A stretch of DNA of 54,733 nucleotides from a virus, in the IMG/VR virus record IMGVR_UViG_3300046492_000612, positions 1-54,733 of that record. One strand, 5' to 3'. Position numbers and translations under genes: made by a program. The notes under the pieces are model-generated. The model did no database searches, was not told the origin of the DNA, and saw nothing but the letters and a program-made list of their open reading frames with translations. Of this stretch, positions 33,706-40,868 are shown in pieces; position 1 is the first letter of the stretch, and every line of letters begins with the position of its first letter.

Positions 33706-34511
33706 GGACGTCCTTTGCCGATAAGCCCGGCAAGCTCAAGAAAGCGATCCACGTACCAGTGAGGCTGCGTCTCGCGTGGGGATTGGGGACTGGTGAGGTT
33801 CTTGCCGTAGCGCAGGCCCTTGTCGGTGATCGACCAGAAGTCGACCATTTCCTGCTTGGAGTTCTTGCGCTGCATGACCTTGAGCAGGCCAGCAGCCGCC
33901 AGGGAGCGGTTGAAAATCGCAGGCGACATGCGGATATCGTGGTCTTTCAGCAGCGCGGTGGCTGACTTGGTGGGCATGGAGCTACCACCGGCGGCATCGG
34001 GCGCGGCATCGACGGCGTAGCCTGGGAGAAACTTCGGGTCCAGGCCGTTGTTCTCGGCGATCTTCGTGAGCATGAGCATCTGGCTCGACGGCGCAGGCTT
34101 CAGCAGGCGCGTGAAGCACTCCATGATGGCCAGCTCGCCGATGACCTTGGTTCCATTCACCGCTACAGCCTGGCGCGCGCCGTCCTGCTGCTCCAATTCG
34201 CGCCAGCGGCGGATCACGGCGAGGCGCATCTTGGCGCTGTAGCCAGTCAGTAGCGTGTCGGTCAGGTCGCGGTTCAAGTTGAAACACGGAAGGGAGCGCC
34301 CAGTGCTGTCCTGGTACTGAGCCGAACAATCGGCCCAGTCAATTTCCAGTTCTTTGAGCATCGCTCGGATATCGGCGAGCACATGCTTGTGCGCCTTGCC
34401 GGTGAGCTTGGCGATTTCTCGCGAAGACATCGTGCGCGCCACGTTTTCGTAGCTATCGTTTCGTGGCGCGGGCCGTTTGAGGGCCTGTACATCATGATTC
34501 GAGGTGTGCAT
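33702..34511 (-). CDS. Rha-family phage regulatory protein
   Basis: A 269-residue protein with the Rha N-terminal domain: MSSREIAKLTGKAHKHVLADIRAMLKEL, TGRSLPCFNLNRDLTDTLLTGYSAKMRLAVIRRWRELE. The C-terminal domain is of the phage KilAC or antirepressor type (SATALLKDHDIRMSPAIFNRSLAAAGLL). Rha is known to disturb phage growth in IHF mutants. Residues 14-26 (PAPRNDSYENVAR) are encoded by a 36-bp palindromic repeat, copy B. Start at 34511 has GAGG six bases upstream. Confidence 0.88.
   Translation of the reverse strand: MHTSNHDVQALKRPAPRNDSYENVARTMSSREIAKLTGKAHKHVLADIRAMLKELEIDWADCSAQYQDSTGRSLPCFNLNRDLTDTLLTGYSAKMRLAVIRRWRELEQQDGARQAVAVNGTKVIGELAIMECFTRLLKPAPSSQMLMLTKIAENNGLDPKFLPGYAVDAAPDAAGGSSMPTKSATALLKDHDIRMSPAIFNRSLAAAGLLKVMQRKNSKQEMVDFWSITDKGLRYGKNLTSPQSPRETQPHWYVDRFLELAGLIGKGRP
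34435..34470 (-). repeat. 36-bp palindromic element, copy B (inside rha)
   Basis: Arms CGCGCCAC and GTGGCGCG. It adds exactly 12 codons within the N-terminal leader of Rha, before the conserved domain starts, and keeps the frame. Confidence 0.8.
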
Positions 34512-34549
34512 AATCGGCCTCACAGTGTTGTTACGTATGCAGTTGAAAG

Positions 34550-34575
34550 AGCCGGGATTGCGCCCCGGCTTTTTT
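34550..34575 (+). terminator. Plus-strand terminator inside the minus-strand early operon
   Basis: AGCCGGG, a 6-base loop, CCCGGCT with six T reading on the plus strand. No plus-strand gene feeds it. It could stop antisense transcripts from entering the cro-cI region; on the minus strand the T tract is weak (CTCTTTC). Confidence 0.6.
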
Positions 34576-34598
34576 GTGCCTGCGATTTGGTGGAGCAG

Positions 34599-34847
34599 CT
34601 ATTCGAGGTCTTCATCAGTCCCTCCCTCTACCTTTTCAGGGACTGTTGAGTCCTGCGGCGGGCTGCGCTTTGCTACTGGCAGGTTCCGAATCTTTCCGGC
34701 ACCTTTTGGCCTGGTTTTTTCGAAGAAACGTTCTGTTCCAAGCTGAGCGGCCAATTGCTCTGGCGTCATACCTCTCGCCTTCGCCAACCGTTCGAGCTTT
34801 TCATAGAGCCTTCCATCGATCCCATGGCAGATCGTGGTTTCAGGCAC
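34599..34847 (-). CDS. Small early protein with GTG start, unknown
   Basis: An 82-residue protein. GTG start with AAGGAGG five bases upstream. The first half (ICHGIDGRLYEKLERLAKARGMTPEQLAAQLGTERFF) looks like a short ribbon-helix-helix or helix-turn-helix DNA-binding domain; the tail is charged and proline-rich. Role unknown, likely regulatory. Confidence 0.6.
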   Translation of the reverse strand: MPETTICHGIDGRLYEKLERLAKARGMTPEQLAAQLGTERFFEKTRPKGAGKIRNLPVAKRSPPQDSTVPEKVEGGTDEDLE

Positions 34848-34867
34848 AGAGGCCTCCTTCCGGGACT

Positions 34868-35059
34868 TCAGGCCAGTTGGCGTTTGTCGGTAACATCGGT
34901 CTCGATGATGCTTTCCAGTTTTTCCTCAACGCACATGCGCACGAAGACAGCGAGCTGAAGCTTGTGGAGCTTCGCGACAGCCTTGAGGGCCTCGTAGGTT
35001 TCATCGTCGTAGCGGGACTTGATCTCCCGGTCTTTCAAATGGCGTGGCTCGTCGTACAT
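34868..35059 (-). CDS. Small ribbon-helix-helix-like protein
   Basis: A 63-residue protein starting MYDEPRHLKDREIKSRYDDETYEAL. The pattern IKSRYDDETYEALKAVAKLHKLQLAVFVRMCVEEKL resembles an Arc/MetJ-type RHH domain: a strand, a helix, a turn and a second helix. AAGGAAG upstream decides the start. Probably a second early regulator. Confidence 0.65.
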   Translation of the reverse strand: MYDEPRHLKDREIKSRYDDETYEALKAVAKLHKLQLAVFVRMCVEEKLESIIETDVTDKRQLA

Positions 35060-35088
35060 AGGGGCTTCCTTGGTGGCGGTTGAAGTGG

Positions 35089-35331
35089 TTAGGCGGCGGA
35101 AAGACTGGGAGTAGGCGTCACCTGCCCCCACGGAAAAGATGGGCAGAGGTCGGCGCGATTGATTGCGCCTTCCGTCAATGCCTCGATTTCAAGTGCGCGC
35201 TTCGCTGGGACCGAGCGCTCCCCTGAGCACCACTGGTTCACAGTTGGTGCAGTAACCCGCAGGCGCCGAGCCATTTCCGCTTGGCTGCCCAGCAGGCGGG
35301 ATGCTTCTTTGGCTGCTTCTGCTGATTTCAT
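35089..35331 (-). CDS. Cro-like regulator (YdaS type)
   Basis: An 80-residue protein with helix-turn-helix SQAEMARRLRVTAPTVNQWCSGERSVPAKRALEIEALT (residues about 16-53), the Cro/YdaS pattern. Divergent from the repressor gene and first gene of the early right operon, so it most likely acts as Cro. AGGAG seven bases before the ATG. Confidence 0.85.
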   Translation of the reverse strand: MKSAEAAKEASRLLGSQAEMARRLRVTAPTVNQWCSGERSVPAKRALEIEALTEGAINRADLCPSFPWGQVTPTPSLSAA

Positions 35332-35359
35332 GAGTTCTCTCCTGGAGATTGCGCTGTGA

Positions 35360-35388
35360 ATATAAGGCATTACCTTATCAAAAGACAA
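35360..35388 (-). promoter_or_regulatory. Early right promoter (PR-like)
   Basis: TTGTCT, 17 bases, TTATAT on the minus strand. The palindromic operator at 35362-35378 fills the spacer and the -10, so a bound repressor would block it. Confidence 0.65.
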
Positions 35389-35435
35389 GCCATTGCCTAA
35401 CCATCTTTCCAAGAGGCTAAATTAGGCAATGCTTA
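35362..35435. promoter_or_regulatory. Repressor/Cro operators between cro and cI
   Basis: Three related sites: 35362-35378 (ATAAGG CATTA CCTTAT, a palindrome), 35387-35400 (inverse of TTAGGCAATGGCTT) and 35422-35435 (TTAGGCAATGCTTA), which overlaps the repressor start codon. The same motif occurs twice at 41550-41588. Confidence 0.7.
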
Positions 35436-36292
35436 CCGGACCGGATTTAGGCGCTGCCATCGAGGCCGCGCGGATCGCCAAGGGCGTATCCAAAAAACAA
35501 CTCGCAGACGACTTCTCCGTGAAGCCTCCGTCGATACAGGGCTGGGTAAAAAACGGCAGGATCGATAAGTCCAAGCTCATGGACGTGATCGCGTACTTCG
35601 CTGGCGTGGTGGGGCCTGAGCATTGGGGGCTGCGCCCAGGCTTCTCTTACGAAAATTTGCAGGATGAGGATGGCAAGGTCGTCGGCGAGGTTGCCCGCGA
35701 AGGAATCACTTTCCGCTCCGTGCCGACCGTTTCAGCCGCCGATCAGCTTCGGGCTGCCCTCTCCAAGGTAAAAGGCTTCAGCGCCGAAACACGCCAGCGC
35801 ATTGCGGCAGCCGCCGAGCATGGTGACAACGTCATCACCGTCGACTTCTCGCGCCCAGGCCAGGTCGGCGACGAGGTGTGGATTGCCCACTACGACGTGC
35901 GCGCCGCGATGGGCGGCGGCCAGATCCCACACGAATACCCTGAAATGCTCCAGGACATCAGGGTCAGCCCGCGGCACCTGCGCGAGATGGGCGTGACCTT
36001 CAAGGAGCACTTCCACCTCAAGATGATCACCGGCTGGGGCCAGTCGATGGCGCCGACGATCAAGGACCGCGACCCGCTGTTGGTGGACGTCACGATCCGC
36101 GAGTTCACAGGCGACGGGATCTACCTCTTCTCCCACGACGAGATGCTCTACGTGAAGCGCCTTCAGAAGAAGGGAAAATCGCTCTTCAAGATGATCTCGG
36201 ACAACAAGCACCACGACCCAGAGGATATTCGGGTGGACGACACCCATATCCTGGCGCGTGTGCTGTACGTGTGGAACGGGCAGCCGGTTTAA
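35429..36292 (+). CDS. cI: CI-type repressor with S24 peptidase domain
   Basis: A 287-residue protein. N-terminal helix-turn-helix (GVSKKQLADDFSVKPPSIQGWVKNGR, residues 19-44). C-terminal LexA/S24 domain with nucleophile Ser206 (GWGQSMAPTI) and Lys243 (MLYVKRL); RAAMGGG (158-164) lies where the family has its cut site. Keeps lysogeny by blocking the early promoters and should be inactivated by RecA after DNA damage. No good Shine-Dalgarno precedes the ATG and an operator covers it, so a leaderless transcript is likely, as in lambda. Confidence 0.93.
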   Translation: MLTGPDLGAAIEAARIAKGVSKKQLADDFSVKPPSIQGWVKNGRIDKSKLMDVIAYFAGVVGPEHWGLRPGFSYENLQDEDGKVVGEVAREGITFRSVPTVSAADQLRAALSKVKGFSAETRQRIAAAAEHGDNVITVDFSRPGQVGDEVWIAHYDVRAAMGGGQIPHEYPEMLQDIRVSPRHLREMGVTFKEHFHLKMITGWGQSMAPTIKDRDPLLVDVTIREFTGDGIYLFSHDEMLYVKRLQKKGKSLFKMISDNKHHDPEDIRVDDTHILARVLYVWNGQPV

Positions 36293-36322
36293 CAAGGACG
36301 ACTGAGGCTAAAAGGACAAGCA

Positions 36323-36814
36323 ATGCGCACCTACATTTTCGCAGTACTGTTGGCGGGCGCCCTTGCCGGCTGCGGCTCGCATGTTGTTGATTATTCGCCG
36401 ACGCCGCTGCCGGCCAATGACAAGCAGCGAGCCGCATCATTCGTCGAGCAGGCGTTTTACGAAGACGCCGGCAAAAATCGCCCATCCAGCGTGTTGGTGA
36501 CGGATCGCTATATCCTGCTCAGCAACGGGATTATCTCGAAGACCTCCAGCTTCGGTAGCGCAGTGCCGCTCGGAACTGGGGCGATTGCTGCGGGTGATGC
36601 AACGACGGTGACGAAAGAAATGGGGCAGCGGCTTTACTTCAATAGCATGACCTCCCCGCTGATCCGGCAGAAGAACGGTCGAGAGAATCGCTTTGTGGTG
36701 ATGTTGCGCCGTCAGGATGGCTCTACGCTAAGGGCAGTAAATGCACGAAGCATGATGGAGGCTAAGCGTTTTGCAGATGCATTTGAGACGCTGAGGCTTT
36801 CGTCGCCTAACTGA
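36323..36814 (+). CDS. Accessory lipoprotein downstream of cI
   Basis: A 163-residue predicted lipoprotein: MRTYIFAVLLAGALAGC with Cys17. The mature part has VLVTDRYILLSNGIISKT, then a strand-rich body and a C-terminal helix (SMMEAKRFADAFETL), a PH-like or YbbR-like outline. AAGGA seven bases upstream. It is only 30 bases after cI on the same strand, so it should be expressed in lysogens. A surface or superinfection role is a guess. Not related by eye to the 114-residue lipoproteins. Confidence 0.75.
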   Translation: MRTYIFAVLLAGALAGCGSHVVDYSPTPLPANDKQRAASFVEQAFYEDAGKNRPSSVLVTDRYILLSNGIISKTSSFGSAVPLGTGAIAAGDATTVTKEMGQRLYFNSMTSPLIRQKNGRENRFVVMLRRQDGSTLRAVNARSMMEAKRFADAFETLRLSSPN

Positions 36815-36828
36815 ATCGAGGCTATACC

Positions 36829-37089
36829 ATGACCCTGACCAAGGCCAACCAAGAGCTGCGCCGCCACCTGCTAGGGCTCGCCTCCGACCTGAAATGGTCG
36901 GCAGTCGAGCTTGTCCAGATTGCCGGCCGTCTCAGCGCTGCGGGCAATGAGCCAGATGCGGAGGCCGTCCGCAGGATGTGCAGCATCCTCCGTAGTGAAG
37001 AGCTGCGCCTGAGCGGGTTGGTAGACGAGATTCAGGATGGCGCTATCGTACGAGTCCGACCGGAGGATGACGAGCATGAGCCTGACTAA
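36829..37089 (+). CDS. Small helical protein, tandem paralogue 1
   Basis: An 86-residue protein starting MTLTKANQELRRHLLGLAS. Helical and charged. The start and the C-terminal LSGLVDEIQDGAIVRV match the next gene's MSLTKPNQELRR and LRGYADEVKD, so the two arose by tandem duplication. Role unknown. The end overlaps the next gene by 14 bases. Confidence 0.65.
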   Translation: MTLTKANQELRRHLLGLASDLKWSAVELVQIAGRLSAAGNEPDAEAVRRMCSILRSEELRLSGLVDEIQDGAIVRVRPEDDEHEPD

Positions 37090-37294
37090 GCCGAATCAAG
37101 AGTTGCGCCGCGAACTCAGTGGGGCTGCCAACCGCATCGAGGACTTCGCCGGTGAACTGTTTCGCCAGGCCAAGGACACTCCGCCCGAAGATTTTATGAA
37201 AGCGATGGAGAAGATTGAGAGCCTGCATGTGCTGGCCGATCGGCTCCGGGGCTATGCCGATGAAGTGAAGGACAGCAAAATTACAAGGGAATAA
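37076..37294 (+). CDS. Small helical protein, tandem paralogue 2
   Basis: A 72-residue protein starting MSLTKPNQELRRELSGAAN, with FAGELFRQAKDTPPEDF and LRGYADEVKDSKITRE. Paralogue of the preceding gene. An upstream ATG (37037) adds only residues read out of frame from the previous gene and is rejected. Role unknown. Confidence 0.65.
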   Translation: MSLTKPNQELRRELSGAANRIEDFAGELFRQAKDTPPEDFMKAMEKIESLHVLADRLRGYADEVKDSKITRE

Positions 37295-37297
37295 GCC

Positions 37298-37477
37298 ATG
37301 CAGACGAAGGATCGTAACGCCCAGAGCGAGAGAGACGCCCTCACCTACCTGGCGCATGATGCCAGGCGAATCATTGCCTCGTATCAGGATCAGCCCCATT
37401 TGAGGGAGACACTTATCAGAGCGCTGTGTAGCAGGCTCTCGGATGGGGTGATTGCCAAGGCCAATCGGAGCGGCTGA
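37298..37477 (+). CDS. 59-residue protein after the tandem pair, unknown
   Basis: Starts MQTKDRNAQSERDALTYLAH and ends KANRSG. AGGGA lies seven bases upstream and three bases separate it from the previous stop. Helical, charged. The 3' end of the gene aligns at DNA level with the 3' part of paralogue 2 (GCC-ATCGG near the stop), and the next bases encode a shifted GYADEV peptide, so the reading frame may be a truncated form of a longer gene. Confidence 0.5.
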   Translation: MQTKDRNAQSERDALTYLAHDARRIIASYQDQPHLRETLIRALCSRLSDGVIAKANRSG

Positions 37478-37478
37478 A

Positions 37479-37538
37479 GGGTATGCGGATGAGGTGCGGG
37501 ATGGGATGGTGGTGCGAAGCGTAGCTGAAAGGGCCTGA
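37479..37538 (+). pseudogene. Remnant of a third tandem paralogue
   Basis: In a frame shifted relative to the 59-residue gene, these bases encode GYADEVRDGMVVRSVAERA and a stop. This matches the ends of the two upstream paralogues (GYADEVKD in one, VDEIQDGAIVRV in the other). No start codon or ribosome binding site belongs to it. It is the tail of a third copy cut off by frameshift. Confidence 0.65.
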
Positions 37539-37652
37539 GCCCTCCGTTCGTCGCTTGCAATCAATTGCAAACCACCTCAAGAAACGCACTGTACGGCCGA
37601 AATAATGCTTGAACCGCTACGGTTTTCAGGCATCTGACCTATAGTCACATCG

Positions 37653-37688
37653 CGCGCCACAAAACGTAACCTAGCATTTCGTGGCGCG
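37653..37688 (-). repeat. 36-bp palindromic element, copy C (intergenic)
   Basis: Arms CGCGCCAC and GTGGCGCG, 36 bases. It lies in the gap before the exported protein and toxin genes, ending 8 bases upstream of a strong promoter -35. Confidence 0.8.
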
Positions 37689-37696
37689 GGAATTTG

Positions 37697-37724
37697 TTGA
37701 CTGCTGTTGTGGGATAGCGATAAT
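37697..37724 (+). promoter_or_regulatory. Promoter of the exported protein / YafO unit
   Basis: TTGACT, 16 bases, GATAAT on the plus strand, about 66 bases before the ATG at 37791. Each hexamer differs from consensus at one base. Confidence 0.65.
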
Positions 37725-37790
37725 CGGCACCCAAGCGGATATGGTGGTTCGCTTTTCAATTGTATTGCACGGATGCAACGGAGGCAGAAA

Positions 37791-38351
37791 ATGAAATCGG
37801 CTAAGCGCCAACCGTTCGCGATGCAAGCTGCATTGACCCTAGCCTTGGGAGTCTCTGCGTCTTTCATGCACGTTGCTGCCTCGCCTGTGCCCACAAGCGC
37901 AGTCGTAGAAAGCCGGAAGGATTTAGAAGCCAAAGATCTTGAGCCGTTACAAAAAGCGAAGCTCAGAGCTAGCATAAAAAAAGCTATGGCAGGGCTGAAG
38001 AAGCTCAATGAGTTTCTCGCCGGCTGCGGCAATGTGATAGTAAGTGGCGAAGACATCCCCATGCACGCCATCGTAGGCGAGCCATTCACACAAATTGCAG
38101 AAAATTTTCGCGAAGTCGAAAGCGCAATGAAGGACAAATGGACTGCATTTGCAGACATGCCGATCATCAACGATGAGCTGATGGCGCTCAGACGCTCTCT
38201 GGCAACCGCTCGTTCGCGTGCATCTCAGAATGCGGTAATGGTAAAGCAGCGTATCAACATTCCAGAAACCGTGGCGTCGGACATGGATCTGGATGGGCTT
38301 TACGAGCTTGCTGAGCTCTCCACCAAGCGACTCCATCTTCTGGTCAGCTAA
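37791..38351 (+). CDS. Exported protein upstream of a YafO toxin, unknown
   Basis: A 186-residue protein. MKSAKRQ, then a hydrophobic stretch to about residue 30 (AALTLALGVSASFMHVAASP) looks like a Sec signal peptide with AA-S cleavage. The rest is helical (AKLRASIKKAMAGLKKLNEF, DELMALRRSLATARSRAS). Not recognised and unlike the Phd-type YafN antitoxin. GGAGG precedes the start. The toxin gene follows after 10 bases, so the two are one unit; whether this is an antitoxin or a bystander is open. Confidence 0.65.
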   Translation: MKSAKRQPFAMQAALTLALGVSASFMHVAASPVPTSAVVESRKDLEAKDLEPLQKAKLRASIKKAMAGLKKLNEFLAGCGNVIVSGEDIPMHAIVGEPFTQIAENFREVESAMKDKWTAFADMPIINDELMALRRSLATARSRASQNAVMVKQRINIPETVASDMDLDGLYELAELSTKRLHLLVS

Positions 38352-38361
38352 GCGACTTTGA

Positions 38362-38802
38362 ATGCCATCCATAGTCGAGTTCAACCCCGAAACGTACGAA
38401 GACCTCTTCCAGCCAATTCTGACGGCTTACCCTGATCTTCTAGATAATCTGGTCGCGGATTTTGCTCGCTACATCGACTCCGATCGCCTTGTACTTCCCG
38501 AATATTTCGGCTGTGACGTAGCGTATACGCAGCCGGAAGAAGCGTATCGTGCTGGCCTTATGCATATTCACCTAGCAGTTCCACCGGTGCAGTTTCCCGC
38601 CAAAAAACCTCAGGCTGATAGGAAGTGCCCGAGGGGAGACTCAGCCCAAGATGCGGCTCTGGTCTATGCGCAGGGACTATACGAGGAGGACAGGTATAGC
38701 CTTATTGCTATATTGCACCCAGATGCGCACGGCAAGGCGAGAGATCGGTTGATTATGCAAAGGCTAGCAAGGGTGGCGGCGCGTTTTAGAGACAAATACT
38801 GA
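38362..38802 (+). CDS. YafO-family ribosome-dependent mRNA interferase toxin
   Basis: A 146-residue protein. Residues 33-146 match the YafO pattern from end to end: ADFARYIDSDRLVLPEYFG, MHIHLAVPPVQF, AALVYAQGLYEEDRYSLIAIL, PDAHGKARD and a final RFRDKY. E. coli YafO cuts mRNA at the ribosome and is paired with YafN, encoded upstream. Here the upstream gene is unlike YafN. A terminator follows. Start MPSIVEF is in place but has only a weak Shine-Dalgarno, which suggests coupling to the upstream gene. Confidence 0.85.
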   Translation: MPSIVEFNPETYEDLFQPILTAYPDLLDNLVADFARYIDSDRLVLPEYFGCDVAYTQPEEAYRAGLMHIHLAVPPVQFPAKKPQADRKCPRGDSAQDAALVYAQGLYEEDRYSLIAILHPDAHGKARDRLIMQRLARVAARFRDKY

Positions 38803-38813
38803 TAAAGCCATAG

Positions 38814-38837
38814 AGCCCGGCCCAGCGCCGGGCTTTT
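38814..38837 (+). terminator. Terminator after the YafO toxin
   Basis: AGCCCGGC, loop of five bases, GCCGGGCT then TTTTCGTTT on the plus strand. Confidence 0.85.
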
Positions 38838-38962
38838 CGTTTCCGTCCTCCCCACCTGGCCGCGTACTCCATTCCTCCGGGGGATTTAACCGAGGCGATC
38901 AACGGCATTTGCTCCGCGTGAGACTGGACTAAAGTCCTAGGTTCGCAAAGGAGGAAATCAGC

Positions 38963-39181
38963 ATGGTCCTACCCAGCACTGCAGCTGATATGCGAGCACT
39001 GCTGCTCGATCAATATCCCTGGATGGCCGACAACGTGGCGAAGCTCTCGGATTTTGAATTGCTGGCGCTCATGGTCAAGGCTTACCCGCAGGCCATCGCC
39101 GTCGTTGAGGCAGAGATTACAGCGCGGGATCGGCAGCTAGACGAAATCGCGCGAGCACTTTTCTCCCCTATCCCCCATTAA
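38963..39181 (+). CDS. Small accessory protein, unknown
   Basis: A 72-residue helical acidic protein starting MVLPSTAADMRALLLDQYPW, with FELLALMVKAYPQAIAVVEAEI. AAAGGAGG lies eight bases before the ATG. A small palindrome GGACT-AA-AGTCC sits 25 bases further upstream. It is a monocistronic unit after the toxin terminator. Not recognised. Confidence 0.65.
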   Translation: MVLPSTAADMRALLLDQYPWMADNVAKLSDFELLALMVKAYPQAIAVVEAEITARDRQLDEIARALFSPIPH

Positions 39182-39332
39182 CAGTGCAGGGCTTCTCGTT
39201 TCAGCTATCCCGCCTGACCCCGTAGCCCCCTGTCGGATGACAGCTTGGCATCTGGCGCCACACTCCAGCGCGCATGGTATTCCAGGCGCGCCCTGCTAAT
39301 CTCTGTAGGGAACACAAGCGAAAGGGATTTCC

Positions 39333-39794
39333 ATGAAAACAAGCACAATTCTCCTCATCAGCTTGGCCTTCCTCACCGGCTGCGTAAGTGAGCAGAAGAA
39401 TAATGGTCACCCTGCTACGCCGATCTCAATCCCGTCTCTGGGATTAAATCTAGACGCTGCATCGGGCCGGACGGAAATATTGATCACCGTGAAGAGTGAG
39501 GCTCCCAGGCCACTGAAGACCGTTCGGGTCTTCCTGGCGCTTTATAATGCTAACCGGACACGTATCAACGCCATAGATGAGCCTGTTGAGGTCCTAGGTC
39601 CGATAAATCCAGGCCAAAGCCTCGGGCCGCTGGAAAAGGTACTATCTGCCGGGCAAGGCGCCTTTTGTGTCGAGGTCGTACGTGTGGAAGCTGTCGCGTT
39701 GGACTACTCCACTCGAATTTCGAGTGGTCATGAAGCTGCAAATCTGGTGGCAGGTGGCAACGGATCGGTGTGCACTTTCAAAACAGCTGGTTGA
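39333..39794 (+). CDS. Accessory lipoprotein
   Basis: A 153-residue predicted lipoprotein: MKTSTILLISLAFLTGC with Cys17, then a beta-rich domain (EILITVKSEAPRPLKTVRVFLALYN, GPLEKVLSAGQGAFCVEVVRVEAV) resembling an Ig-like or FxLYD-type fold. AAAGGGA upstream. It is the fourth lipoprotein gene in the prophage. Role unknown. Confidence 0.7.
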   Translation: MKTSTILLISLAFLTGCVSEQKNNGHPATPISIPSLGLNLDAASGRTEILITVKSEAPRPLKTVRVFLALYNANRTRINAIDEPVEVLGPINPGQSLGPLEKVLSAGQGAFCVEVVRVEAVALDYSTRISSGHEAANLVAGGNGSVCTFKTAG

Positions 39795-39909
39795 CCCTGT
39801 AAGGGTGTAGAGGAAGATTCGACTAAAAATTCCGCCGCTGAGCAGTTGGCCCCAAGATTCCTTGGGAGTACCAGGGACGAGCGAATCGTTGTCAATAACT
39901 GGAGCGCCA

Positions 39910-40161
39910 ATGATCTCCCATGACCAGGATTCGTGCTTAGAAGACGCTTTCGTGACCCGCTCCCTGCAGGTCGCGATCGTGATCTCGGACACCAACCCAT
40001 GCGTTGCTCGATACGACCGGCTTATGACCGTTATCACGGGGCTGGTGCTCAGCGGGCAATTGCGGGGTGCAGACGCCGAGCGCTGGATCGCGCGTGCCGA
40101 GAGAATGAGGGATGCTGCCCGCGACGGTTCTGACCATCCCATTCTCCCCATAGGCACCTGA
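39910..40161 (+). CDS. Cassette copy 1, plus-strand gene: 83-residue protein
   Basis: Starts MISHDQDSCLEDAFVTRSL; core YDRLMTVITGLVLSGQLRGADAERWI, helical end. GGAG six bases before the ATG decides the start over an upstream ATG at 39862. A homologous gene of the same length (252 bases with stop) at 40612-40863 is broken by a stop codon. It faces the 63-residue minus-strand gene, and the two make a convergent pair. Function unknown. Confidence 0.65.
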   Translation: MISHDQDSCLEDAFVTRSLQVAIVISDTNPCVARYDRLMTVITGLVLSGQLRGADAERWIARAERMRDAARDGSDHPILPIGT

Positions 40162-40177
40162 GCGCAGAAAGCACCAT

Positions 40178-40200
40178 AGCCCGCAACTGAGCGGGCTTTC
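40178..40200. terminator. Hairpin between convergent cassette genes (copy 1)
   Basis: AGCCCGC, loop AACTGA, GCGGGCT followed by TTC. Situated between the two convergent stops; could end both transcripts, though the T tract is short. Confidence 0.5.
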
Positions 40201-40213
40201 CTGTATCTGGCGC

Positions 40214-40405
40214 CTAGCTCGCGGCGACATTGGCAGCCTTGTCTTCCAAGTGAAGTCTGGTCGCCAAGCGAGCAGCGTCTTCATCGGTCTTCACATAGTG
40301 GGCCTTGCCGTCATGGGCTGTAACCTTGAAGGCGCAGGCGAGGCCTTGCATCAGAAAATAGGAAGGCAGCTCGTAGCCCTCCACTCGTTTTACGGTGACG
40401 GCCAT
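40214..40405 (-). CDS. Cassette copy 1, minus-strand gene: 63-residue protein
   Basis: Starts MAVTVKRVEGYELPSYFL. The pattern V-V-VEG-P, then A-KVTAHDGKAHYVKTDEDAARLATRLHLEDKA matches the protein encoded at 40869-41072 in the same relative position. GAGG seven bases before the ATG. A small alpha/beta domain, not recognised. Confidence 0.65.
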   Translation of the reverse strand: MAVTVKRVEGYELPSYFLMQGLACAFKVTAHDGKAHYVKTDEDAARLATRLHLEDKAANVAAS

Positions 40406-40611
40406 GATGATGCCTCTGAAGATTCGCTCAACCATACGCGCATCCCAGAAGAAGGCACGGAATCATTTCTGTAAAGAAAAAATAGGCCTCGTTGGATTTC
40501 TTATTAACCTAAGCTTCAGCCTGGGGTTCCGGGATAGCTCAGCGCTCAACGCTGAGCCTGGGGACGGGTTGGTGCCAGTCGAACCTGAGCAATGAATGCC
40601 GGAGAGCTACC

Positions 40612-40863
40612 TTGGGAAACGAATGGGATCCAATCCTGAAAAGAGCTTTCGTCACCGCTTCTCGCGGGGCTAACGTTTCCGTATCAAGTACGACGCCGGC
40701 ATAAGCTCGCCACCAACGCAGAATGGCTTTTGTTGCCGCCCTGGTGTTCGACGGTCAGCTGCAGGGGAAAGAGGTTGAATCGTTGATCTCGCAGATTGAA
40801 GAAAATCTGCACGCGGAACTCGAATTCGAGGCAGTGACGAATTCCCACCCCACAAGCACATAG
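40612..40863 (+). pseudogene. Cassette copy 2, plus-strand gene broken by a stop codon
   Basis: From a TTG start with GGAGAG upstream the frame reads MGNEWDPILKRAFVTASRG, stops at TAA (40702-40704, codon 31) and continues in frame with RRMAFVAALVFDGQLQGKEVE to TAG at 40861. It matches the intact 83-residue protein at 39910 (AFVT, then TVITGLVLSGQLRG) and has exactly the same length of 84 codons. A single nonsense change would explain it. A 46-residue fragment could restart at 40723. Confidence 0.75.
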
Positions 40864-40868
40864 CTCCC

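Noticed and set aside
40530-40600. tRNA-like sequence (GATAGCTCAGCG and a hairpin)
   Set aside because: Only the D-arm-like string fits; no anticodon or T arms of proper size follow. The GCTCAGCG/CGCTGAGC hairpin lacks a T tract, so it is not called a terminator either.
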